Source of the DNA: Gorillibacterium timonense
Lineage (GTDB): Bacteria > Bacillota > Bacilli > Paenibacillales > NBRC-103111
Direction of reading: 5' to 3'
Assembly (NCBI RefSeq): GCF_001457415.1
Contig: NZ_LN881721.1
Location: forward strand, 62,001-126,000
DNA length: 64,000 bases
Shown: in pieces, positions 8,976 to 18,019 of the stretch
Layout: each line of letters begins with the position of its first letter
How positions within the stretch are numbered: position 1 is the stretch's first letter
Program-made: the position numbers and the translations under genes
The notes under the pieces: generated by a model
Told to the model about the DNA's origin: nothing
The model's input: only the letters and a program-made list of their open reading frames with translations
The model's database searches: none

Positions 8976-9673
8976 ATGGGATATAACATGGTACTTTCAG
9001 CCATTTTAATTATTTTCACCTTTTGCTTTATGGTGCTGCTACACTTTTCTTGGAAAAATAGGGAAACTCCTATTTCGATTAGTTATGGCTTAGGGGTGGT
9101 AGCCGCATCTTTTTATACATTTGGCTATGCTTTTCAACTCGTAAGTACGACAATGGAGCAAATCATCTTTTGGATACATGTTCAGTATATAGGCATTCCC
9201 TTTGCATCATTTATTTGGGTGATTATGATCTTACAATTCACAGGTAATCAGAGACTTGTGACAAAAAGGAATGTAGCTTTATTATCAATTGGTCCACTCT
9301 ATACATTAATTGCTCACTTCACCAATGGATGGCATTATTTATTTTACAAGGGCATGGCTTTAGATTACTCTCAAGGATTTTCGCTTATCATTTTAGATAG
9401 AGGGCCGCTTTTTTACTTACACATTGGTTATGTTTATGGTTATTACTTAGTTGGCATATGTCTCTTAATTCACATGTATCTTAAGTCGAATCGAGAGAAG
9501 AAAAAACATGTTGTCTTAATGATGATAGGTTCTCTTGGTGTATTTGTTGTTCCATTCATCCATTCAATAGATGTTATAAAAATACCAGTCGATATATCTC
9601 CATTCGGACTTGTTATTTCGGGCTTATTTTACTTATGGGGGATATACCAATTTAATATGCTTAAATTATCTCC
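8976..9673 (+). pseudogene. 5' part of a 7TM sensor histidine kinase gene, split by an IS element
   Basis: Encodes about 232 residues with seven hydrophobic segments, matching the histidine-kinase N-terminal 7TM region, and ends ...YQFNMLKLSP before running into the insertion, where a stop follows after three foreign codons. The rest of the kinase resumes at 11470. Joining 9673 to 11470 restores one frame (K-L-S-P-L-A-M-K-K) of about 605 codons, so the insertion alone broke the gene. It should still yield a kinase-less membrane protein. It would have sensed an extracellular or membrane signal for the regulator at 12586. Confidence 0.88.
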
Positions 9674-10061
9674 CACTATAAATTAATGTTTTCTTCCATT
9701 TGCTCACGTTTTCTTAGATTTACAACATCGACTTTGTAAAGAGATGGAGATATCATGTTGGCATGACATTTTTTTCTGGAGGAGCCGGTTGCGGGAATAG
9801 AGCTTGGAACCCTTTTTCCAATCTGTGGATGCTACTTATGGTCGCACCTTGGATATCCACACCATTCCCTCGACGGTTTACCCTCCCATGTCACACGGGG
9901 TCTATGCCCTCACATTCCTTCGTTCTACCTCTCAAGGGGTGGACGCCGCTTCTTGCTCCTTTACTGGGTCATTGCCCTTATGGATGATGATCTGCGGCTG
10001 CTCCGTGCTTCTATTGTCATTTGTAAAACTCTAAGCGTGGGTTAAGCAAAATGAATATTCC
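9674..10061 (-). ncRNA. Candidate bridge-RNA region of the IS110-type element
   Basis: About 390 bases without a credible gene; the 70-80 codon frames here lack ribosome sites and family resemblance. Known biology: IS110-family elements encode a structured bridge RNA in the non-coding end that pairs with target and donor DNA. In the IS1111 group it lies 3' of the recombinase gene, as here. On the minus strand the segment around 9745-9760 contains TATCTCC and TTTA, matching the two halves of the interrupted site TATCTCC|TTTAGC. This match is short and could be chance. Confidence 0.4.
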
Positions 10062-10069
10062 GGTTTGAA

Positions 10070-11365
10070 TTAAGCAGCCATCTGAAGCTGAGACTGGCGT
10101 ACCGGCCCCAAAACATCTGTTGCGTTGTAACGAATTTGTTTCGTCCCCAATGTGTGCAAGACTCGAATGAGCTTTCCGCATAGGGCTACAATAGATTGTT
10201 TCTTCTTCAGTGGATTCTGAGTTCGTTTCGTGTAATAGTGGTGCAGGGCTTTAAACTCCGCGTTTTTCGCCACCATGGGCATCACCGCGCGGAACAACAA
10301 TGCCCGAAGCCGGGATCGTCCCCGTTTGGTTATGGTGGACTTGCCTTTCTTCTTGCCTGAGCTGTTTTCCCGTAGATTGAAGCCTGCAAGTCGTATGATT
10401 TGTTGACTGTGGTCATAGCCCTGCAGATCGCCTACTTCAGCTAGAAATCCAGCTAATGTAACGACTCCGACGCCCGGAACTGTGAGCATTTCTTCCGCAC
10501 CAGGTATCTGTTCAAGAAGCTGCTCCACCTGCTGCATGACGTCGTCGCTCTGCCGGGCAAACAAGGTATATTGCTCCAGCAGGTCCTTCAATTCGATCTT
10601 GGCTGCCGTTAGGCCCTCTCGAAGGCCGATTGAACTCCGAGCGGCTTGAACCAGCTTCTCCGCCCGCTTCATGCCTACCGCCCTTTTAACCTCTTGTTTC
10701 CACCGCTTTAGGACCGCAAAGGCGCCGAGCGTGACGATTTCTTGTGGGGTAGGGAATTCAGTAAGCGTGATGAGAGAGGCTTTTCCTTCCCAGTCTGCAA
10801 ATACCCTATGGTATTCGGGGAAGAACCGGTCCAGCCAATTTTGAATTCTCCTCTGGGTTTGGCCCAGGTTTAACATGACCTTTTCCCGATGGTTCATGAG
10901 AATACGTAAATCGGCGTAGATCCTTTTCGGAAGTCTAGGCTCCGAATAATGGCCGTTACGGATGAGATCTGCTATGACCTTGGCATCCTTGTAGTCGTTT
11001 TTCGTCGGTGAATTGTCTTGAAGTTCTTTGCTCTTGTTCACGTGGTGAGGATTGACGATAACGAGTTGGATGCCCTCATTCTGTAGAAATTCCGCTAGAG
11101 TAAACCAGTAGTGTCCGGTTGGTTCAATGCCGAAGATGACGTCGGTCTTGGCATGCTCCCGTTGTAGTTCCTTCATCCACGATACCAGCTTTTCCAAGCC
11201 CAAACGGTCGTTTTGAAACACACATTCCTTGCCCAACTCGATGCCCCGGAAGTCGATCCCCCGTGACACGTGGGTTTCTTTGGCGATGTCTGCTCCGATT
11301 ACCAGGGTGTTTTCGGTAATTCGAGTAATCCGTTGATTCTGCTTCTTCGATTGCTTATACTTCAT
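10070..11365 (-). CDS. IS110 family transposase (DEDD recombinase)
   Basis: 431 residues. The N-terminal RuvC-like DEDD domain shows D26 (VIGADIAKE), E81 (GIEPTGHYW) and D124/D127 (NDYKDAK). The C-terminal Transposase_20 domain contains LTVPGVGVVTLAGFLAEVGD and a conserved serine region (LRENSSGKKKGKS) expected to carry the nucleophilic serine. ATG 11365 follows AGGAGG by 9 bases; an in-frame extension to 11437 is not needed. The gene appears intact, so the element may still be mobile. It is opposite in orientation to the interrupted kinase gene. Confidence 0.92.
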   Translation of the reverse strand: MKYKQSKKQNQRITRITENTLVIGADIAKETHVSRGIDFRGIELGKECVFQNDRLGLEKLVSWMKELQREHAKTDVIFGIEPTGHYWFTLAEFLQNEGIQLVIVNPHHVNKSKELQDNSPTKNDYKDAKVIADLIRNGHYSEPRLPKRIYADLRILMNHREKVMLNLGQTQRRIQNWLDRFFPEYHRVFADWEGKASLITLTEFPTPQEIVTLGAFAVLKRWKQEVKRAVGMKRAEKLVQAARSSIGLREGLTAAKIELKDLLEQYTLFARQSDDVMQQVEQLLEQIPGAEEMLTVPGVGVVTLAGFLAEVGDLQGYDHSQQIIRLAGFNLRENSSGKKKGKSTITKRGRSRLRALLFRAVMPMVAKNAEFKALHHYYTKRTQNPLKKKQSIVALCGKLIRVLHTLGTKQIRYNATDVLGPVRQSQLQMAA

Positions 11366-11469
11366 GGTAGAGTGCCTCCTGTGCTGAGTTGTTCTTTGGT
11401 CGGAACCCAGTATACAGAAGGTGCTCTTTTCATTCAAACCTCAAATTAATTCATTACAGGAATGGCTCC

Positions 11470-12589
11470 TTTAGCTATGAAAAAAGTTTTTGAATCCATA
11501 CACGACGCGGTCATTATTCTTGATATAGATAATACTTTAAAGAGCTTTAATAACTCCGCTACTCTATTGTTTGAACAGGTACCTGACAAGAAGCTAATTG
11601 GTAACGCTGCATCACAAGCGTTGTCTCATTTTCCACCTCTATTGCAGCTTATTGAACATAAATCAGAGGTAGATCACGTAACAACACATCCCATGCGACT
11701 AGGAGAACGGTATTATCATGTTCATTATTCATTAATAAATGGAAGCAATAATAAGCCAGTTGGTAAGATGTTACTATTACATGACATTACAGAATCGGTA
11801 CAGTATGAAGAAAGTTTACTTCAGCAATCGCAACAATTATCGGAGTTGAATTTATTTAAAGATAAGATGTTTAACGTAGTAGCTCACGATATTCGTGATC
11901 CGCTTGCAGTACTAGTTAATTTAATTGAACTAATGGAAGAGGATATGCAGGAAGTAGAAATCATTGAACATAAGGGGAGCTATAAAGAACTGGTCGAGGA
12001 GATGGGAAAGCAGATTAACAACACATTTCTACTCCTTGAAAGTTTACTCGAATGGTTTCATACTCAACGTGGTGGAATGTTGTTTAACCCCGTTGTGAGA
12101 GATTTAGGCAACGTTGTTCAGAAAACGATTCATATGATGAACGTGAAAATAAACAGTAAGCACATTAGAATTCATTCTGAAATAGCTGAAAATGTCTACG
12201 TTTATGCGGATAGGGATATGTTGGATTTAATTATTCGCAATCTATTGTCTAACGCTGTCAAGTTTACTCCAATTGGAGGAAGGATTCGATTACGCTCAGA
12301 AATATCACAAAATATGGTTGTGGTTTCAATCAGTGATACTGGAGAAGGGATATCTGCTGATGAAGCAAGTTATTTACTACAAGATGAATTTCCTAAATCC
12401 AAGAGAGGTACGGCGGGTGAGCAAGGTGTAGGTCTTGGTCTATCCATTTGCCGAGAATTTGTTGGACTAAATGGCGGAGAAATTTGGTTTGAGAGCTTCC
12501 GACATGTAGGTACCACATTTTATTTTTCACTTCCGATAGCCTCAACATTCAGCATGTCTAGAACAGATGAGAAGGAGGAAGTCGTGTGA
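11470..12589 (+). pseudogene. 3' part of the split sensor histidine kinase gene
   Basis: Encodes the cytoplasmic portion: a PAS domain (VFESIHDAVIILDIDNT...), the HisKA box with the phospho-His (VVAHDIRDPLAVL) and a HATPase_c domain with N-box (NLLSNAVKFTP), SISDTGEGI and GVGLGLSICREF. An open frame begins at an ATG at 11462 inside the end of the IS, so a soluble kinase fragment could be made if transcription and translation start there, but no good ribosome site is seen. The stop overlaps the start of the response-regulator gene by 4 bases (GTGA), showing the original operon. Confidence 0.85.
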
Positions 12590-13716
12590 AGGTTATCGTT
12601 ATTGATGATGAAAGAAGTATGCATATGATTATGGAAAGAATGCTCAAAAAAATAAATTCGATTACCTTAGTTGGTTGTTTTTATGATACTTGGTCTGCAT
12701 ATACGTACTTATCTGACCATGATGTTGATATAATTTTTGTCGATATTAGTATGCCAAAGGAAAGTGGATTAGAGTTTGCAAAAAGATTAAGAGATGAAGG
12801 CAGAGAAACGAAGATCATATTTGTTACCTCACACAAAGAATACGCACTACCGGCATTTGATGTCTATGCCTTGGATTATATGTTGAAGCCTGTTAATCAA
12901 GAGCGACTTCAGCAAACCATCGAACGAGCAGTTGCAGATATGGAATTACAAAAGAACAAGGTCAGACAGGCTGCTCAAGAACATAAGTTGATCTATAACT
13001 GTCTAGGTACTATGGAATTAAGAACTCCACAAAATGAACTCATCAAGTGGAGAACGAGTAAAAGCGCGGAGCTTTTCGCTTACTTGATTATGCAGAAAGG
13101 AAAGCGTGTTTCAAGGGCAAGAATTATAGAGGATATGTTCGACCATATGCCGCTAAAAAATGCAGAAACGTACTTAAATACAACGGTATATCAACTAAGA
13201 AAGTTGTTAAGCAACCATGGGTTTTCTCAAGTTATCTATTCGGGTAATCAGCATTATTCATTAGATTACTCGCAGATTCATGTTGACGCTTTTAGGTTTG
13301 AAGATCAATGCAATAGGATGGACTTCAGCAATGAACGACAAGTTAACCAAGCAGTTGAACATGAGAAAAGTTATCGGGGGCATTTATTTGGGGAGTATGT
13401 TTATAGATGGGCACAAAACGAAGTAGAGCGATTATTTTTAGTATCGATTACCTTTTCACACAAGCTATGTGAAGCGTTATTGAATAGAGCAGAGATGGAT
13501 AAAGCAATATCTATTTTGAAAAAGTTAGTGGATAGCTATGAACTTGAGGATAGAACGATGATGCTGTATTTAGAAGCATTGGCTTTAAAACAGGATGAAG
13601 TAGGATTAAAAAGGCAATATAAAACGTTTATCGAAATTATGCGCGAAGATGTCGGTGTAAGTGTATCTACTAAAGTAACGGATTATTATTACCAGCTTAT
13701 CGAAAAACTGAACTAA
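12586..13716 (+). CDS. Response regulator with C-terminal BTAD/SARP-like domains
   Basis: 376 residues. The receiver domain (1-120) has acidic residues DDE at 7-9, phospho-Asp in FVDISMPKESG, Thr in IIFVTSHKEY and Lys in YMLKPVN. It is followed by a winged-helix DNA-binding part (about 145-230) and a BTAD/TPR-type helical domain to the end. The GTG start overlaps the kinase stop and has GAAGGAGG 6 bases upstream. With the cognate kinase split by an IS, this regulator is now probably orphaned and, being downstream of the insertion, perhaps poorly expressed. The SLH surface-protein gene follows after a terminator and might be a target, which is not shown. Confidence 0.85.
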   Translation: MKVIVIDDERSMHMIMERMLKKINSITLVGCFYDTWSAYTYLSDHDVDIIFVDISMPKESGLEFAKRLRDEGRETKIIFVTSHKEYALPAFDVYALDYMLKPVNQERLQQTIERAVADMELQKNKVRQAAQEHKLIYNCLGTMELRTPQNELIKWRTSKSAELFAYLIMQKGKRVSRARIIEDMFDHMPLKNAETYLNTTVYQLRKLLSNHGFSQVIYSGNQHYSLDYSQIHVDAFRFEDQCNRMDFSNERQVNQAVEHEKSYRGHLFGEYVYRWAQNEVERLFLVSITFSHKLCEALLNRAEMDKAISILKKLVDSYELEDRTMMLYLEALALKQDEVGLKRQYKTFIEIMREDVGVSVSTKVTDYYYQLIEKLN

Positions 13717-13733
13717 AGAAGAGGAAGTGAGAA

Positions 13734-13765
13734 AGAGCTCCAGAATAAATAGGGGCTCTTTTTGT
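13734..13765 (+). terminator. Terminator after the response regulator
   Basis: Stem AGAGCTCC/GGGGCTCT with an 11-base loop, followed by TTTTTGTG. Confidence 0.75.
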
Positions 13766-13861
13766 GTTGAAGTTTGTCATTAAGTTGTCATTGAGGTGAG
13801 ATAAGCTTGAATGAACGGGAAAACCCCAATAGAAGGAGAAAACAAAAGCGGAGGGCGGAAT

Positions 13862-16800
13862 ATGACAACAAGTAAGCGTCAATCGAAACCGAAAGAACGA
13901 ATTTGGATCTGGATGCTAATCATCAGCATGGTCACTTCGCTGTTGCCTGTGCAGCAAGCGACGGTTCAAGCAGCTGGAGTCTCGGAATGGCAATCGGTTG
14001 GCAGTGAGGGTTTTTCGGCAGGTGAAGTTTATAATACATCGATAGCGCTAGACAGCAGCGGCACCCCTTATGTTGCTTATAGGGATTGGAACTTCAATAA
14101 AGCGACCGTAATGAAATTCGACGGAAGCAGTTGGGAACTCGTTGGCAGTGAGGGTTTTTCGGCAGGTGTAACTACTGATGTAAAGATCGCTTTAGACAGC
14201 AGGGGTACCCCTTATGTTGTCTATAGGGATCATGGGAACTCCAATAAAGCGACCGTAATGACATACAACGGAAGCAGTTGGGAGCCCGTAGGGAATCCAG
14301 CTTTTTCAGCAGGTGAAGTTTATGATACAGCGATAGCGCTAGACAGTAGTGACACCCCTTATGTTGTCTACAGGGATAATGGGAACTCACAAAAAGCGAC
14401 CGTAATGAAATACGACGGAAGCAGTTGGGAGCCTGTAGGGAATCCAGCTTTTTCGGCAGGTGCAGCTAGTGAAATATCGATCGTGTTAGACAGCAGCGAT
14501 ACCCCCTATGTTGTCTATAGTGATCAAGCGGGTGACTCAAAAGCTACCGTGATGACATACAACGGAAGCAGTTGGGAGCCCGTAGGGAATCCGGCTTTTT
14601 CGGCAGGTCAAGTTTATAATACATCGATAGCGCTAGACAGCAGCGACACCCCTTACGTTGTCTATAAGGATTATGGGAACTTCGGAAAAGCGACCGTAAT
14701 GAAATATAGCGGAAGTAGTTGGGAGTCTGTTGGCAGTGTGGGTTTTTCGGCAGGTGAAGTATTTTATACATCGATAGCGGTAGACAGCAGGGGCACCCCT
14801 TATGTTGTCTACAGGGATGATGAGAATGATTATAAAGCGACCGTAATGACATACAACGGAAGCAGTTGGGAGCCTGTAGGGAATCCGGCTTTTTCAGCAG
14901 GTGGTGTTGATGATACATCGATAGCGCTAGACAGTAGCGGCACCCCTTATGTTGTCTATAGGGATAATGGGAACTCCGGAAAAGCGACCGTGATGAAACT
15001 TTATCGGGAGACGCAGCCTATGTATACTGCGAGTGCAGTCGCTGCCTCAACGACACCAGAAGCTGGAGCGGATAATGCGGTTACGCTGACGGTAAAGAAT
15101 TCGCTGGATCTCACGGATACGACGTTTAGCGGAGCACATGACGTGACGATCTCCGGATATACAGTAGCACCTGACGGCTCTTATGGCAGCTTTAACGGAA
15201 CGGACTTGACGGAAGGGCCGAACACGATCAGCGTGACGTTTGCAAGCGGCGTAGCGACAGCGAATCTGAAGCTACATAAGGCGGCGGCACAAACGATCGG
15301 TTTCAGCGTGGCGGGCGTGGCAACGCCGGCAGCGAACACGGTGAGCATCACGCCAGCGGCGGGAAGCGCGGCTTCGATGGCGCTGACGACGGACGTTACA
15401 GCCCCATCTAGCAATGGAGGCGCGTTTGCGCAGCAGCCGGTTGTTACGCTCCGTGATGCTTATGGGAATACGAGCACGGGCGACAGCACCACGGTGGTGA
15501 CCGTATCGAAGAAGGATGCAGGCACGTGGACGCTGACCGGAACCATGGCGGCAACAGCGAGCGCAGGTGTCGTACCCTTCACCGGCCTAGGCGCAACGAA
15601 TGCAGCTGAGGTGACGGGAGCGCAGCTCGCATTCGATGCGACAGGCTTGACGCAGATTGCGAGCCAGACGGTGATCCTGCCGGCTCCTGCACCAGCACTA
15701 GCACAAACCGTCAGCGCATCTGCCGCCTCGGCAACTCCATTAGCTGGAGCGGATAATGCGGTTACGCTGACGGTAAAGAATTCGCTGGATCTCACGGATA
15801 CGACGTTTAGCGGAGCGCATAATGTGACGATCTCCGGATATAGAGCAGCACCTGACGGCTCTTATGGCAGCTTTAACGGGACGGACTTGACAGAAGGGCC
15901 GAACACGATCAGCGTGACGTTTGCAAGCGGCGTAGCGACAGCGAATCTGAAGCTACATAAGGCGGCGGCACAAACGATCGGTTTCAGCGTGGCGGGCGTG
16001 GCAACGCCGGCAGCGAACACGGTGAGCATCACGCCAGCGGCGGGAAGCGCGGCTTCGATGGCGCTGACGACGGACGTTACAGCCCCATCTAGCAATGGAG
16101 GCGCGTTTGCGCAGCAGCCGGTTGTTACGCTCCGTGATGCTTATGGGAATACGAGCACGGGCGACAGCACCACGGTGGTGACCGTATCGAAGAAGGATGC
16201 AGGCACGTGGACGCTGACCGGAACCATGGCGGCAACAGCGAGCGCAGGTGTCGTACCCTTCACCGGCCTAGGCGCAACGAATGCAGCTGAGGTGACGGGA
16301 GCGCAGCTCGCATTCGATGCGACAGGCCTGACGCAGATTGCGAGCCAGACAGTGATCCTTCCGGCTCCCGCACCAGCACCAGCACAAACCGTCAGCGCAT
16401 CTGCTGCATCGGCAACACCCGGAGTCGGCGCGGACGATACGGTCACGCTGACGGTAAAGAATTCGGTGGATCTCACGGATACGACGTTTAGCGGAGCACA
16501 TGATGTGACGATCTCCAGATATACCGCAGCACCTGACGGCTCTTATGGCAGCTTTAACGGAACGGACTTGACGGAAGGGCCGAACACGATCAGCGTTACG
16601 TTTGCAAGCGGCGTAGCGACAGTGAATCTAAAGCTGAACAAGGCGGCAGCGCAAACCATCGGTTTCAGCGTGGCGGGCGTGGCAACGCCAGCAGCGAACA
16701 CGGTGAGCATCACGCCTATAGCGGGAAGCGTGGCTTCAATGGCGCTGACGACAGACATTACAGCCCCATCTAGCAATGGAGGCGCGTTCGCACAGCAGCC

Positions 16801-17776
16801 GGTTGTTACGCTCCGAGATGCTTATGGGAATACGAGCACGAACGACAGTACCACAGTGGTGACCGTATCGAAGAAGGATGCAGGCACGTGGACGCTGACC
16901 GGAACGGCGACGGCAACAGCGAGCACAGGTGTCGTAACCTTCACCGGCCTAGGCGCAACGAATGCAGCTGAGGTGACGGGAGCGCAGCTTGCATTCGATG
17001 CAACAGGCTTGACGCAGATTGCGAGCCAGACGGTGATCCTGCCGGCTCCTGCACCAGCGACTGCTCCAGAGCAGACACCTGTTCCAGCGGAGCAGACACC
17101 TGCTTCTCCACAGCCTACGGTAGAGGTGTTTAATAGTAACATTGTTAATGAAGCCATTTTAGTAAAGACGATTGAATCCAAAGTAGCAGAAGCTAAGGAA
17201 GCAAACCCTACAATTGATTTTGCTGACATTCAAGGGCACTGGGCTGAAGAGACAATCGATACGTTCAACAAATTGCAAATCATTAAAGGCTACCCAGATG
17301 GGACGTATAGACCAAACAGTCTCATCACACGCGCTGAGTTTGCAGTCATTCTGAATCGCGTGTTCAATATTCAAGCTGGCAGCAATGCGAGTGTTGTATT
17401 GAAGGACATTGGCGATAACTGGGCTAAAGAAGCTATTGAGAACCTTGTAGCGGCAAGGGTAATCAAAGGTTACGAGGACGGTACGTTCAAGCCGGATCAA
17501 ACGATTACACGTGAAGAAATGGTTATCATGCTGTCCCGAGTTGTAAACCTCAATAACTTGGCGAAGGACACAACAAAAGGCAATTTCCATGATCTGAATG
17601 GTTCTTATGCAGCTAGCGAGATCAAGGCAGAAGCGCAAGCAGGTATCGTTAGCGGTAAAGGGGATGGAAGATTCGATCCCAAGAGCAATGCTACACGTGC
17701 TGAGGCGTTGCAGATCATCTTGAATGTGTTGAAGCTTAACCAGCAGTTGAAGACGCTGCTCGATTCACTTAGCTAG
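13862..17776 (+). CDS. SLH-anchored surface protein with propeller and tandem Ig-like repeats
   Basis: 1304 residues. A signal peptide (basic start, hydrophobic core WIWMLIISMVTSLLP, cut near VQA-AG) is followed by seven ~48-residue repeats of the type WEPVGNPAFSAG...TPYVVYRD...KATVMKYDGSS, likely a seven-bladed beta-propeller. Next come three copies of a 227-residue unit, each with two Ig-like beta domains, then a Pro/Ala linker. Three SLH domains close the protein (FADIQGHWAEETI...ITRAEF; DNWAKEAI...ITREEM; GSYAASEI...ATRAEA), which bind pyruvylated secondary cell-wall polymer. ATG 13862 follows GGAGGGCGG. It is probably an S-layer-associated adhesin or binding protein; the ligand is unknown. 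Higher GC and repeat identity differ from the neighbouring kinase genes. Confidence 0.88.
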   Translation: MTTSKRQSKPKERIWIWMLIISMVTSLLPVQQATVQAAGVSEWQSVGSEGFSAGEVYNTSIALDSSGTPYVAYRDWNFNKATVMKFDGSSWELVGSEGFSAGVTTDVKIALDSRGTPYVVYRDHGNSNKATVMTYNGSSWEPVGNPAFSAGEVYDTAIALDSSDTPYVVYRDNGNSQKATVMKYDGSSWEPVGNPAFSAGAASEISIVLDSSDTPYVVYSDQAGDSKATVMTYNGSSWEPVGNPAFSAGQVYNTSIALDSSDTPYVVYKDYGNFGKATVMKYSGSSWESVGSVGFSAGEVFYTSIAVDSRGTPYVVYRDDENDYKATVMTYNGSSWEPVGNPAFSAGGVDDTSIALDSSGTPYVVYRDNGNSGKATVMKLYRETQPMYTASAVAASTTPEAGADNAVTLTVKNSLDLTDTTFSGAHDVTISGYTVAPDGSYGSFNGTDLTEGPNTISVTFASGVATANLKLHKAAAQTIGFSVAGVATPAANTVSITPAAGSAASMALTTDVTAPSSNGGAFAQQPVVTLRDAYGNTSTGDSTTVVTVSKKDAGTWTLTGTMAATASAGVVPFTGLGATNAAEVTGAQLAFDATGLTQIASQTVILPAPAPALAQTVSASAASATPLAGADNAVTLTVKNSLDLTDTTFSGAHNVTISGYRAAPDGSYGSFNGTDLTEGPNTISVTFASGVATANLKLHKAAAQTIGFSVAGVATPAANTVSITPAAGSAASMALTTDVTAPSSNGGAFAQQPVVTLRDAYGNTSTGDSTTVVTVSKKDAGTWTLTGTMAATASAGVVPFTGLGATNAAEVTGAQLAFDATGLTQIASQTVILPAPAPAPAQTVSASAASATPGVGADDTVTLTVKNSVDLTDTTFSGAHDVTISRYTAAPDGSYGSFNGTDLTEGPNTISVTFASGVATVNLKLNKAAAQTIGFSVAGVATPAANTVSITPIAGSVASMALTTDITAPSSNGGAFAQQPVVTLRDAYGNTSTNDSTTVVTVSKKDAGTWTLTGTATATASTGVVTFTGLGATNAAEVTGAQLAFDATGLTQIASQTVILPAPAPATAPEQTPVPAEQTPASPQPTVEVFNSNIVNEAILVKTIESKVAEAKEANPTIDFADIQGHWAEETIDTFNKLQIIKGYPDGTYRPNSLITRAEFAVILNRVFNIQAGSNASVVLKDIGDNWAKEAIENLVAARVIKGYEDGTFKPDQTITREEMVIMLSRVVNLNNLAKDTTKGNFHDLNGSYAASEIKAEAQAGIVSGKGDGRFDPKSNATRAEALQIILNVLKLNQQLKTLLDSLS
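15032..17065 (+). repeat. Three tandem copies of a 681-bp coding repeat
   Basis: Copies begin near 15032, 15713 and 16394. Copies 1 and 2 differ at only a few bases over 681 bp; copy 3 is more diverged. Each encodes 227 residues of the SLH surface protein. Near-identity between the first two points to recent duplication or gene conversion and makes copy-number change and assembly collapse likely. Confidence 0.9.
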
Positions 17777-17783
17777 TATCTGT

Positions 17784-17826
17784 GAAGGATGCCCAAACGG
17801 GGCGTCCTTCATTTCGTTTTCACCGG
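17784..17826 (+). terminator. Terminator after SLH protein gene
   Basis: Stem GAAGGATGCCC with GGGCGTCCTTC (one wobble), followed by ATTTCGTTTT. Confidence 0.7.
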
Positions 17827-17830
17827 AAAA

Positions 17831-17867
17831 CAGAAGAACCTCTGGAAAGTATCCAAGGGTTCTTCTG
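17831..17867 (-). repeat. Perfect 10-bp inverted repeat, possible second terminator
   Basis: CAGAAGAACC (17831-17840) and GGTTCTTCTG (17858-17867). On the minus strand the stem is followed by TTTTCC. No minus-strand gene ends here, so its role is unclear. Confidence 0.4.
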
Positions 17868-18019
17868 TTAGGTTATTCGTAGTCGTTCAGTCGTCTCCCG
17901 TCTCACCCTCCGGCGTATTTGTTATTCTATAATTTTAGGAGTAGGCTTATTAAGAGCTCGTCATTTTTATAGGATAGTCTTAAATGCATTTGGTCTTAAG
18001 GAAAATGGAGGTATTGGAT

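Larger units (their letters stand above)
9674..11469. mobile_element. IS110 family (IS1111-like) insertion sequence
   Basis: An element of about 1796 bp inserted in the sensor kinase gene. Boundaries come from the reconstructed gene: CTCC occurs at both junctions (9670-9673 and 11466-11469), so the exact ends are ambiguous by 4 bases. It carries one transposase gene (10070-11365, minus strand), about 100 bases upstream of it and a long ~395-base non-coding stretch after its stop. A long non-coding end on the 3' side of the transposase is typical of the IS1111 group. GGTTTGAAT (10062-10070) and ATTCAAACC (11432-11440) form an inverted repeat close around the transposase. Confidence 0.85.

Noticed and set aside
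9763-10034. Two overlapping plus-strand frames of 74-76 codons in the IS element
   Set aside because: No ribosome site, Pro/Trp/Cys-rich composition and no family resemblance; better explained as the non-coding (bridge RNA) end of the element.
15032-17065. Tandem repeat array considered as CRISPR or satellite DNA
   Set aside because: The 681-bp unit is in frame, protein coding and lacks short repeats with unique spacers.
15181-17229. Series of minus-strand frames repeated every 681 bases
   Set aside because: They repeat because the sense gene repeats; no ribosome sites and low-complexity Val/Ala/Thr content.
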